This document shows positions 31,099-37,770 of a DNA stretch of 37,770 nt, one piece after another. The notes under the pieces are model-generated. The model saw only the letters and a program-made list of their open reading frames with translations, was not told where the DNA came from and did no database searches. Origin of the DNA: Synergistaceae bacterium (GTDB taxonomy: Bacteria; Synergistota; Synergistia; Synergistales; Aminobacteriaceae); NCBI GenBank assembly GCA_018436595.1, contig JAHDLC010000017.1, forward strand, positions 1-37,770. The letters run 5' to 3'. The position numbers and the translations under genes are program-made. Every line of letters starts with the position of its first letter. Position 1 is the stretch's first letter.

Positions 31099-32061
31099 AT
31101 GAAGAAACTGCTTTTCGCGGTCTTCACTGCTTTTGTTTTTTTTGCTGTTCCTGTCGGAGCAGCTTCCGCCAGGGTCTTCCTTTCAATCGCCACCGGGAGC
31201 ACGGGGGGAACCTATTATCCCCTCGGCGGAGGGATCGCGGAAATCATCAGCAAAAATGTCCCTGAATTTCAGGTTACATCCGAAACAGGCAATGCTTCCG
31301 CTGCAAACCTCAACCTCATCGGGACCCGCCAGATCGAAATGGCTTTCGCCCAAAACGATATCGCCTACTGGGCCTCGAAGGGAATGCCCCCCTTCAAGGA
31401 GAGATACGAGAACATACGCGTCGTGGCGTCTCTTTACCCGGAGCATGTTCACGGAATTACCCTGAAGGGAAGCGGCGTCAATGACATAACGGACATAAGG
31501 GGCAAGAGAGTGTCCGTCGGCGCCCCCGGATCGGGTGTCCTGGGGGATGTATCCGCTATCCTGAAGATAGCCGAACTTCACTACGGGGACATGAGTCCCG
31601 ACTTTCTTGACTTCAACAACACCACCCAGCGGTTCAAGGACGGGCAGCTCGACGTAGGCTTCGTCGTCGCAGGATATCCCACGTCCTCCATCATCGACCT
31701 TGCAGCCACGAACGATATTGATCTTATCAGCTTCAATGACGATTTCATGACAAAGCTCACCGAGGAATATCCCTACTTCATCAAGGATGTCATACCCGCC
31801 GGAACATACAGGGGAATAGATAGCGACATTGTGACGCCTGCAGTGATGGCAATGCTTGTCTGTGAGGCAAGCCTTTCCGACGATGCGGTCTACAGGTTCA
31901 CGAAGGCCTTGTGGGAAAACATCGCAGACCTTCACAAGGTTCACCCAAAAGCGGGGCTCATCACCCTTGTCACGGCTCTCGACGGTGTTTCCGTGCCCGT
32001 CCACCCCGGAGCGGCCAGATTTTACACTGAAAGAGGAATGACCGTTCCCACGGTAAAATAG
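31099..32061 (+). CDS. TRAP transporter solute receptor, TAXI family
   Basis: The 320-residue protein has a signal peptide (MKKLLFAVFTAFVFFAVPVGAASA). A TAXI-type binding fold follows, with SIATGSTGGTYYPLGGGIAEII, then ETGNASAANLNLI, IEMAFAQND, RVSVGAPGSGV and FVVAGYPTSSI. Members bind organic acids or amino acids such as glutamate and hand them to a fused TRAP permease. No permease gene is next to it, so it is an orphan receptor here and must use a permease encoded elsewhere, or act alone. AAGGGGG precedes the ATG. It is a single-gene unit with its own promoter and terminator, divergent from the HutP-family gene. Confidence 0.95.
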   Translation: MKKLLFAVFTAFVFFAVPVGAASARVFLSIATGSTGGTYYPLGGGIAEIISKNVPEFQVTSETGNASAANLNLIGTRQIEMAFAQNDIAYWASKGMPPFKERYENIRVVASLYPEHVHGITLKGSGVNDITDIRGKRVSVGAPGSGVLGDVSAILKIAELHYGDMSPDFLDFNNTTQRFKDGQLDVGFVVAGYPTSSIIDLAATNDIDLISFNDDFMTKLTEEYPYFIKDVIPAGTYRGIDSDIVTPAVMAMLVCEASLSDDAVYRFTKALWENIADLHKVHPKAGLITLVTALDGVSVPVHPGAARFYTERGMTVPTVK

Positions 32062-32084
32062 CTCGTTCCCGAAACCCGCAGAAA

Positions 32085-32114
32085 AAAGGCGGCCCGTCAG
32101 GGCCGCCTTTTCTC
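32085..32114. terminator. Bidirectional terminator between convergent genes
   Basis: An 11-bp stem (32085-32095 with 32100-32110) is followed by T-rich sequence on the plus strand and by a run of T on the minus strand. It serves the TAXI gene, and it also contains the stop codon of the AlaX gene (32097-32099) in its loop and stem. Confidence 0.92.
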
Positions 32115-33293
32115 TGCAAAGGTTTTCAGCGCATCCAGCCAGAGCTCAGTCTCCATCACCGGAGAAAGGCCGTTGAGCCAGTCGTTCCTCCCCCCGCCCC
32201 TGGCTCTGAGCGAGGGGCTTTCCTTTAGGAAGGCAGAAAAATCGACGGGTATCTCTTTTCCACCATAGATGAGGAAAGAGCCCTCATTTTTTTCCGGCTC
32301 CGGCATCAGCAGCAGCAGCACCCTCCCGGGATGGGCATCGGACCATTTCCGCGCCGCGGGGGCTGCGAGTTCCCTTGAAAAACCGGGAAGGACTGCGGCG
32401 GAGACCGGCAGCCATCCGGCCGAAGAATCCTCCGCAGGAAGGGAGACATATTGAGAGGCTCTCTCCAGCAGCTTCTTCAGAGCTCCGTTTTCTTCCTGGA
32501 GCCCGACGACGACCTGGCCGAGCTGGGGAAGTCTGCAGCCTATTCCCCTGACAAGCCTGCGGGCCGCTTCGCTGTACTCCTGGCGGAGTGCCACCCCGTC
32601 CACTGAAAACTTGAATTCCCAGTCCGGCGCGGTTCCCCGGAAAGCCGTTATGAAGAGGTTTCCTACCTCACCGGTGGACGAAGCATGGCTCCCCGAACAG
32701 GCGATGGTGTCATACCCTGGAATGCGGACCACCCTGATGGTTTCGTCGGCGATCCTGTCCCAGTTGCCTTTGATTCCGGGCAGGTGCTCCGCCTCTTTCT
32801 TGGAAAGCATGACGGTTTCAACGGGAAGATTTTGCGAAACGATCCGGTTGCCTTCCTTTTCCGCCTCGAAGAGCATATCCCAGCCCAAGTCCCCGTCCCA
32901 GGTCAGGTATACCGAGGTTTCGGCGCTATTCACGGCAACCTTGAAAACCCGGAGCCCCGGATGTGCTTTCTCGAGAGCCCTTGAAAGGATATGCTCCCCT
33001 GTGTGCATTCTCGAGAGGAGACGATGGCGTTCAAGGTCCGCTTCTCCTTCCACTTCCATTCCTGCGGCAGGGGAACCTTTTTCCGCCTTTCCCGAGACGG
33101 CCACTCCTCCATCCCTTTTTTCCGTGTCGTCGATGCGGAACCGGAAATTCTCCGCCCAGAGAACCCCAGAGTCTCCGGGCTGCCCTCCGCCGGAAGGATG
33201 AAGCTCTCCGCCGGAGAGAAGAAGGGTGAATTTCTTCTTTTTTTCGTCCGATGCAAGAACATCCAGAATGGTCACCCTGAAGCTCACTGTCAC
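32097..33293 (-). CDS. Alanyl-tRNA editing protein (AlaX type with C-terminal extension)
   Basis: The 398-residue protein has the AlaX/AlaRS editing domain: LHPSGGGQPGDSG, the zinc motif HTGEH (97-101) and CSGSHASSTGEVG with Cys199/His203. This part hydrolyses mischarged Ser-tRNA(Ala) or Gly-tRNA(Ala). The motif usually written CGGTH is CSGSH here, a mild variation. The C-terminal 150 residues are a DHHA1-like domain with the glycine-rich RARGGGRNDW. There is no aminoacylation domain, so it is a free-standing trans-editing factor. The GTG at 33293 is used as the start, and GTG at 33287 is equally possible. No promoter lies between the tRNA-Arg terminator and the start, so expression may come by readthrough. 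Confidence 0.9.
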   Translation of the reverse strand: MTVSFRVTILDVLASDEKKKKFTLLLSGGELHPSGGGQPGDSGVLWAENFRFRIDDTEKRDGGVAVSGKAEKGSPAAGMEVEGEADLERHRLLSRMHTGEHILSRALEKAHPGLRVFKVAVNSAETSVYLTWDGDLGWDMLFEAEKEGNRIVSQNLPVETVMLSKKEAEHLPGIKGNWDRIADETIRVVRIPGYDTIACSGSHASSTGEVGNLFITAFRGTAPDWEFKFSVDGVALRQEYSEAARRLVRGIGCRLPQLGQVVVGLQEENGALKKLLERASQYVSLPAEDSSAGWLPVSAAVLPGFSRELAAPAARKWSDAHPGRVLLLLMPEPEKNEGSFLIYGGKEIPVDFSAFLKESPSLRARGGGRNDWLNGLSPVMETELWLDALKTFAEKRRP

Positions 33294-33313
33294 CGCCCCT
33301 TTCCTGCCGATGG

Positions 33314-33349
33314 AAAAAATAGCACAAAGCCGGGATTACTCCCGGCTTT
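33314..33349 (-). terminator. Terminator after tRNA-Arg
   Basis: A perfect 10-bp stem, AAAGCCGGGA (33326-33335) with its complement at 33340-33349, is followed on the minus strand by GTGCTATTTTTT. It begins 12 nt after the tRNA CCA end. Confidence 0.88.
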
Positions 33350-33360
33350 CGATTTTTCTA

Positions 33361-33436
33361 TGGCGCGCCTGTGGCGATTCGAACGCCAGACCCTCGGCTC
33401 CGGAGGCCGATACTCTATCCGCTGAGCTACAGGCGC
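33361..33436 (-). tRNA. tRNA-Arg (CCG)
   Basis: A 76-nt cloverleaf with encoded CCA. The acceptor GCGCCTG pairs with CAGGCGC, the anticodon loop CTCCGGA gives anticodon CCG, and the T-loop is TTCGAAT. It reads CGG codons, which suits a GC-rich genome. It forms its own transcription unit. Confidence 0.97.
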
Positions 33437-33462
33437 ATTGGATGCCCCGAAAGGCGAAGATT

Positions 33463-33491
33463 ATTCTACCCTCGAACGGAGGAACCGTCAA
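33463..33491 (-). promoter_or_regulatory. Promoter of tRNA-Arg
   Basis: TTGACG (33491-33486) and TAGAAT (33468-33463) with a 17-nt spacer, about 27 nt before the tRNA 5' end. It lies in the 178-nt gap after mutS2; the rest of that gap shows no other clear element. Confidence 0.88.
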
Positions 33492-33614
33492 GGCAAGGGG
33501 AATAGTCTATCAATATGGCGGCGGGAACTGCACAGGGAAAAACACGGCGCACAATGGCCGAAACCATTTTCTTCCACAGAACACCTCATTCCGGCCATGA
33601 TCTGGAGACGTGCC

Positions 33615-35966
33615 CTATTTCCGGAACTCCACCACGGTGACGCCGAAGCCGCCTTCCGACGGACCTCCGAGCCTATAGGACGCCACGTACTTCAGGGAGG
33701 CGCAGAGGGAGTGGACCTCTCTCCTGAGTATTCCTTCCCCCCGCCCATGGATGACAGTGACCTGGTCGTAACCCATCCGCATGGCCTGGTCGAGATAGCG
33801 TTCGACAACGGGGAGAGCCTCATCCACGTTCATTCCCCTGACCATGACCGAAGGGGGAACCCGGTCCGGGGACATGGAAAAAGATTCGGGCGGGGTGACT
33901 GTTCCCTTTGGTTTCTTTTTGGTGGGAACAAGCTTCCTGACCTCCACTTCCATCTTCATGACGCCGGCCCTGAGAAGGACCCGGTTTCCCCTGAGAGACT
34001 CGATGGTTCCGACGATTTCCGTTCCCGCGACCTGGACAGCCATTCCGACGGAAGGAGAAAACTCTCCCTTGGTGCCAATGCCGCTGCTAAGAAGCCTTTT
34101 TTCCTGGTTCTGCTCCAGGTGTTTTCTTTCGGAACGGACTTTTTCGCTCGTATCGCGGATCTGGCGGTGGACTGCCGATTTAGCCGAGTCTTCAAGCTGC
34201 TTCAGCAGCTTTTTGCTTGATTCTTCCGCCTTTTCCAGGATAGAGGCAGCCTTCCGCTCCGCCTCGGAGAGAATCCTGTCCTTGCGGAATTCGATTTCTC
34301 TCTGCCGGTCATCGTATTTTTCCTTTTCTTCCGAAAGGCTTTTTCGCAAGGCCGCTATCTCTCCCTCCGCCCTGTCGAGCCAGGCTTTCCTCTCGTTGAG
34401 CTCCCCTATCAGGTCCTCCACGGGAGCTTCCCTTTCACTGAGGGTCTTCCGGGCCTTTTCGAGCACCTTTTCCGGAAGGCCGTACCTTCCGGCTATGAGC
34501 AGGGCGTTGCTCTTGCCCGGCACCCCGAGAAGCATCCTGTAGGTAGGGGAAAGGGATTCAATGTCAAATTCCATGCTGGCCGTTTCCACTCCCGGTGCCG
34601 TGAGGGCGTACTGCTTCACCGGATTGTGGTGGGTTGTGGCCAGGGTGAGTCCCTTCTCTTTGGTCAGGGTATCGAGGATGGCGACCCCCAGGGCTGCCCC
34701 CTCCTGGGGGTCCGTCCCGGCCCCAAGCTCGTCGAGGAGAACCAGGGATGTACGGTCCGCCTGTTCGAGAATGGAAATGATGTTCTTCACGTGGGCGCTG
34801 AAGGTGGAAAGGTTCTGCTCGATGCTCTGCTCATCGCCGATGTCTGCGAAAATGGAGCCGATGTTTCCCACCACGGAATCCTCCCCCGCCGGTATGGGCA
34901 GGCCGCACCATGCAAGGTAGACACAGACTCCGGCCGTTTTCAGGACAACCGTCTTTCCGCCGGTATTCGGTCCTGTGATGACAAGGCTGCGAAAACGGTC
35001 CCCGCACTTGATGGTTACGGGCACGGCTGCATCACCAAGAAGGGGGTGTCTGGCCTCCTGGAGGATGAACATGGTTTTTTCGGCGTACTGGGGAAGCTTC
35101 CACCGTTTTTTTGCCATGACTTCCGCTGCGCCGTAAAAAAGATCGAGGTCGGAGAGAACGTTCTCACATTCGAAAAGAGGCCGTTCGCGGGAAAGGATCA
35201 CTTTCGTCAGACTCCGGAAGATGGCCCGCTCTTCCTCTTTTTCATCCCGTATTCTCAGAGCAAGCCTGTTGTTCAGTGGAACGAGGGCGGAGGGCTCCAT
35301 GTAGACGGAGCTGCCGGAGCCTGACCGGTCCACCACTGTTCCGGGGAAGCGGTTGACAAACTCCTGCCGGACGAGGAAAACGAAATGGCCGTTTCTGAAG
35401 GCCGTCACCCTTTCCTGCAGCATATGGGAAAGAGCGGGGTTGTCGAGGATGTTCTGGGCTGACCGGCGTATCTGCCGGCGAAGGCTCTCCAGTTCATGCC
35501 GTATATCCGCGAGCTCGGGTGATGCGGAATCGTATAGGTTGCCCTTGTCGTCCACCACTCCGAGGGCATCCGACTCTTCCGAAAAGTCCCGTATCTGCCG
35601 GCTGAGGCTGTCGAAGAGAGGATAGGTCTCCCTGTGCTTCGCCAAATGCTCCCTGGTCATCTTCGCCAGGGAGAGAAAGCGGGCCACGGAAGCGAGTTCT
35701 TCTCCTGTAAGCATGCCGGACTTCCGCGCTTCAGAGAGCAGGCCGGAAATGCAGCCCGAGGAATTCCACGGCCATTCGCCGAAGGAGTCCCTGCATGACA
35801 TGCAGCTTTTCAAAAGGGCCACTCTCTCCTCAAGGGCTTTGACATCTCCCCGGGGCCTCAGCCTTCCGAGGGCCGACAAACCGAGTTCGCCCCTGACACA
35901 GGAGGCGAACTCGGCAAGAACCTTCGGTATTTCGAGGATTCTGAGAATGTCCTCCCTAACCTCCAT
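33615..35966 (-). CDS. mutS2: MutS2 family ATPase with Smr domain
   Basis: The 783-residue protein has the MutS-type core and lever helices, the Walker A GPNTGGKT (near residue 332), and the Walker B VLLDELGAGTDPQEG. A long coiled-coil clamp follows (roughly 500-620, strongly Glu/Lys/Arg). The C-terminal Smr nuclease domain has VIHGRGEGILR. MutS2 lacks the mismatch-binding domain of MutS. It limits recombination and, in Firmicutes, also acts in ribosome rescue by splitting collided ribosomes. The ATG at 35966 has GGAGG six bases upstream and overlaps the cvpA 3' end by 11 nt. Order cvpA-mutS2 is common in Firmicutes-like genomes. Confidence 0.97.
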   Translation of the reverse strand: MEVREDILRILEIPKVLAEFASCVRGELGLSALGRLRPRGDVKALEERVALLKSCMSCRDSFGEWPWNSSGCISGLLSEARKSGMLTGEELASVARFLSLAKMTREHLAKHRETYPLFDSLSRQIRDFSEESDALGVVDDKGNLYDSASPELADIRHELESLRRQIRRSAQNILDNPALSHMLQERVTAFRNGHFVFLVRQEFVNRFPGTVVDRSGSGSSVYMEPSALVPLNNRLALRIRDEKEEERAIFRSLTKVILSRERPLFECENVLSDLDLFYGAAEVMAKKRWKLPQYAEKTMFILQEARHPLLGDAAVPVTIKCGDRFRSLVITGPNTGGKTVVLKTAGVCVYLAWCGLPIPAGEDSVVGNIGSIFADIGDEQSIEQNLSTFSAHVKNIISILEQADRTSLVLLDELGAGTDPQEGAALGVAILDTLTKEKGLTLATTHHNPVKQYALTAPGVETASMEFDIESLSPTYRMLLGVPGKSNALLIAGRYGLPEKVLEKARKTLSEREAPVEDLIGELNERKAWLDRAEGEIAALRKSLSEEKEKYDDRQREIEFRKDRILSEAERKAASILEKAEESSKKLLKQLEDSAKSAVHRQIRDTSEKVRSERKHLEQNQEKRLLSSGIGTKGEFSPSVGMAVQVAGTEIVGTIESLRGNRVLLRAGVMKMEVEVRKLVPTKKKPKGTVTPPESFSMSPDRVPPSVMVRGMNVDEALPVVERYLDQAMRMGYDQVTVIHGRGEGILRREVHSLCASLKYVASYRLGGPSEGGFGVTVVEFRK

Positions 35967-36525
35967 TGGCGCCTCCGGCTTTTTCAGGAAAGATGCCCGG
36001 GAGGTTCAGGTCAGGCAGGGTAAAATTCTCCGGGAAGAGATTATGCTTTTTGAGAAAGGACTGTATGCCCGGCCATGCGGCATCGGCTCCCCTCATTACG
36101 TAGCTCGCCCCCATCCAATCGGTGGGAAGAAAGGGAGAGTAGGTGGTGACGCCCACGTAGAGGAAGAGGATGAGGACGGCCCCCTTGAGAACTCCGGCAA
36201 CCGCTCCGAAAAACCTGTCGGCGAAAGTGAGGGAGGCGAACTTGAGGAAGGCCTTGACAATACGGCAGATCGAGGCTGCGAGTACCACGACGCCGATGTA
36301 TATGGCCACCATGAACCCCACCGACACCATGGAGGGGTTTGCCTCCGGAAACATGGAGACTACCCAGGCCGCAGGCACGGCCGAGTATTTCCATGCGACC
36401 ATGACGCCTCCCACCGTTCCGAGAAGAGAAAAGAACTCCCCGGACAATCCGCGGAACAGTCCCCTGACGGCAAAGGATGCCACAATCAGGGCAACGGCAA
36501 TGTCAAAAATGGACGAAAAAGTCAT
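35956..36525 (-). CDS. cvpA: CvpA family membrane protein
   Basis: The 189-residue protein has four membrane helices with the CvpA pattern: FDIAVALIVASFAVRGLFRGLSGE, a GFMVAIYIGVVV helix, and DRFFGAVAGVLKGAVLI. A soluble C-terminal tail follows from about 140. In enterobacteria CvpA is needed for colicin V export and envelope stress tolerance. The molecular role is not settled. AAGGAGG precedes the ATG, which overlaps the zapA stop by four bases. Confidence 0.93.
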   Translation of the reverse strand: MTFSSIFDIAVALIVASFAVRGLFRGLSGEFFSLLGTVGGVMVAWKYSAVPAAWVVSMFPEANPSMVSVGFMVAIYIGVVVLAASICRIVKAFLKFASLTFADRFFGAVAGVLKGAVLILFLYVGVTTYSPFLPTDWMGASYVMRGADAAWPGIQSFLKKHNLFPENFTLPDLNLPGIFPEKAGGANGG

Positions 36526-36773
36526 AGCCCCTCCTTTTCCCGAATATCATCAAGCGATCGTTCGAGTTTTCTTCCGAGTTTCTCCAACAGCCACGCAAGC
36601 TGCAGACAGGACAGGAGCAGAAGGTTCTCCTGGTCGAGGGAACCTTCAAACTCCCGGGTAATATCGGCAGACAGGTCGGTTATAGCCTTGATGCTTTCGT
36701 CATCGAGAGTGGTTTTCAGAAAGTATGATTTTTTCCCTATCCGGATGGTCACTTCACGAAGGGAGGCATCCAC
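36522..36773 (-). CDS. zapA: Cell division protein ZapA
   Basis: The 83-residue protein has the ZapA N-terminal pattern (VTIRIGKKSYFLKTTLDDES) and a C-terminal coiled coil (LQLAWLLEKLGRKLERSLDD). ZapA crosslinks FtsZ filaments at midcell. The start is a GTG, with AAGGAG about 9 nt away, and it lies right after the stop of the coiled-coil gene. It is followed by cvpA. Confidence 0.9.
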   Translation of the reverse strand: MDASLREVTIRIGKKSYFLKTTLDDESIKAITDLSADITREFEGSLDQENLLLLSCLQLAWLLEKLGRKLERSLDDIREKEGL

Positions 36774-36775
36774 TC

Positions 36776-37102
36776 CTAGGGTCTCCTTTCACCTCTGGCG
36801 TCCTGGCCGTTTGCCTGGGGCTGCCTCGCCTCGGGCATGAGGGAACTCAGTTTTTCGTACAGGGCTTTCATCTGCCCTTCAATCTGGCTCTTTTCCCTCT
36901 GGAACGCAAGTTTTTCCCGTTCCATGATCTCAAGGTTGCGCTGGTTTTCCTTCGACATGCGAATGCACTCGAGCTCTTTTTCCGCAAATTTGTTCTTCAG
37001 TTCGCTGTACTGGGAGCGAAGCTGGTCCCTTTCGTTTCTCAGCGACGCCACCATCTCAACGAGCTTGTCGGCAAGCTGTTCAATATGACTGATCGTGACC
37101 AT
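36776..37102 (-). CDS. Small coiled-coil protein, ZapB-like context
   Basis: The 108-residue protein is one long heptad coiled coil from about 5 to 90 (IEQLADKLVEMVASLRNERD, then RSQYSELKNKFAEKELECIR) with a short polar tail. It lies between pheT and zapA, and similar small coiled-coil genes occur at this place in related genomes. A role with ZapA at the division ring is plausible but is inferred from position only. No family was recognised by motif. AGGAGG lies before the ATG, and the stop is followed two bases later by the zapA GTG. Confidence 0.8.
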   Translation of the reverse strand: MVTISHIEQLADKLVEMVASLRNERDQLRSQYSELKNKFAEKELECIRMSKENQRNLEIMEREKLAFQREKSQIEGQMKALYEKLSSLMPEARQPQANGQDARGERRP

Positions 37103-37113
37103 GGCACTTCCTC

Positions 37114-37770
37114 CTATCGAAGAATATATCCCCTGGTTTCCATTTTAGTCCGGACACCGGCGTGAACGGCATCGACTTCCGTATCGGTGAGTGTCTTATC
37201 GTTCCGCTGGTATGCGAGGGAGAAAGCGAGACTCCTGCAGCCGTCGGGTATTCCCTTTCCTGAGTAGATATCGAAGAGGCGGATGCTCCTGAGCATTTCG
37301 CCGCCTTCGCTGCGGATCGCGGTCGAAACTTCCTCCATGGGACTGTCCACCGGAACGATAAGGGAAATATCCCGGTACACCGGCGGGAACGGGGAGTTTT
37401 CCCTGAAGACCGGAAGGGACTCCTTCACCAGGGGTTCCAGGTCAAGCTCGAAGGCGTAGACGGGAGAGCACTCGATATCCTTCTCGATGGCAGGCTTCAG
37501 CCGCAGGAGGTACCCCGCAGCACGGCCGGCATTCATGATGACGGCAGTCTGTCCCTTGTGCCCGAAGGGTTCTTCGCCCTGTTCAAAGTCGAGTGAAACG
37601 CCCCTGCTCTCAGCGAGGGCGAGAATATCCCCTTTCAGGGAAAAAAGATCGTCCGCTCCGGCGGGACCGAAAGGAAGGCGGGGGTCCCGGCCGCCGTAGA
37701 CGAGGCCGGAGATGCGCTCCACTTCTTCATGCCCGCCTTCGTCCAGGGGGAGGAAAACCCTGCCGAGCTC
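37114..37770 (-). CDS. pheT: Phenylalanyl-tRNA synthetase beta subunit, C-terminal part
   Basis: The frame is open to the window edge, so only the last 218 residues are seen. The C-terminal FDX-ACB domain is clear: PFPPVYRDISLIVP, then SIRLFDIYSGKGIPDGCRSL and AFSLAYQRNDKTLTD, ending METRGYILR. Before it lies the end of the catalytic-like B6-B7 core (LFSLKGDILALAES and ISGLVYGG). PheT with PheS charges tRNA-Phe, whose gene is at 795-870. The stop is 11 nt before the coiled-coil gene start, consistent with one operon pheT-coiled coil-zapA-cvpA-mutS2. Confidence 0.97.
   Translation of the reverse strand, partial: ELGRVFLPLDEGGHEEVERISGLVYGGRDPRLPFGPAGADDLFSLKGDILALAESRGVSLDFEQGEEPFGHKGQTAVIMNAGRAAGYLLRLKPAIEKDIECSPVYAFELDLEPLVKESLPVFRENSPFPPVYRDISLIVPVDSPMEEVSTAIRSEGGEMLRSIRLFDIYSGKGIPDGCRSLAFSLAYQRNDKTLTDTEVDAVHAGVRTKMETRGYILR

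Overview
The window is a dense, GC-rich bacterial chromosome segment, almost all of it transcribed from the minus strand. It carries mostly housekeeping genes in long runs with 1-11 nt overlaps. Several traits point to an anaerobic, amino-acid-fermenting, flagellated bacterium, most probably a member of the Synergistota: ornithine-racemase-like and Asp/Glu-racemase-like enzymes, a HutP-family protein, a TAXI-type TRAP receptor, ThyX, the DUF1385-prfA-prmC order, FliS/FlgN, and the clostridial-type pheT-zapA-cvpA-mutS2 order. This placement is inferred from gene content and order. No rRNA or taxon-defining marker is present, and a deep Firmicutes lineage cannot be excluded.

Layout from left to right. 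1-520: a large inverted repeat, a 54-residue orphan gene (minus) with its own terminator, and the terminator of a tRNA operon. 521-1113: six tRNA genes (Val, Asp, Phe, Gly, Cys, Asn in transcription order) behind a consensus promoter. 1327-3369: an Asp/Glu-racemase-like gene and a membrane protein built from two tandem copies of one module. 3526-5545: a small plus-strand operon made of an 87-residue membrane protein, a CPBP glutamic intramembrane protease and a secreted protein of unknown function, ending in a strong hairpin terminator. 5542-13065: a cell-envelope operon, cdaA-cdaR-glmM-galU-[glmS ribozyme]-glmS, preceded by an ornithine/alanine-racemase-like gene. 13067-22890: nfo, nudL-like, pyk, dnaE, dnaX and an M48 metalloprotease. 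22902-30075: flgN, fliS, a divergent PfkB kinase, a trxB with an extra C-terminal domain, prmC, prfA, DUF1385, thyX and rpmE. 30215-32114: a HutP-family gene divergent from a lone TAXI receptor gene. 32097-33436: an AlaX-type editing protein and tRNA-Arg(CCG). 33615-37770: mutS2, cvpA, zapA, a coiled-coil gene and the 3' end of pheT, cut by the window edge.

How the genes fit together. The cdaA-to-glmS block joins c-di-AMP synthesis to the production of glucosamine-6-P, glucosamine-1-P and UDP-glucose. The most striking regulatory element is a well-conserved glmS self-cleaving ribozyme that begins about 17 nt after the galU stop codon. It would let the shared transcript be cut so that only the glmS part is destroyed when glucosamine-6-P is abundant. 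The dnaE/dnaX pair supplies the replicase and clamp loader. prfA/prmC supply release factor 1 and the methylase that modifies it. zapA, the coiled-coil protein and cvpA suggest a division/envelope cluster.

The least explained parts are the plus-strand protease operon (a candidate C-terminal sorting system), the duplicated membrane protein, the thioredoxin reductase with a cysteine-less thioredoxin-like tail, the divergent PfkB kinase with a hairpin in its leader, a possible -1 frameshift site in dnaX, and the HutP/TAXI divergent pair.
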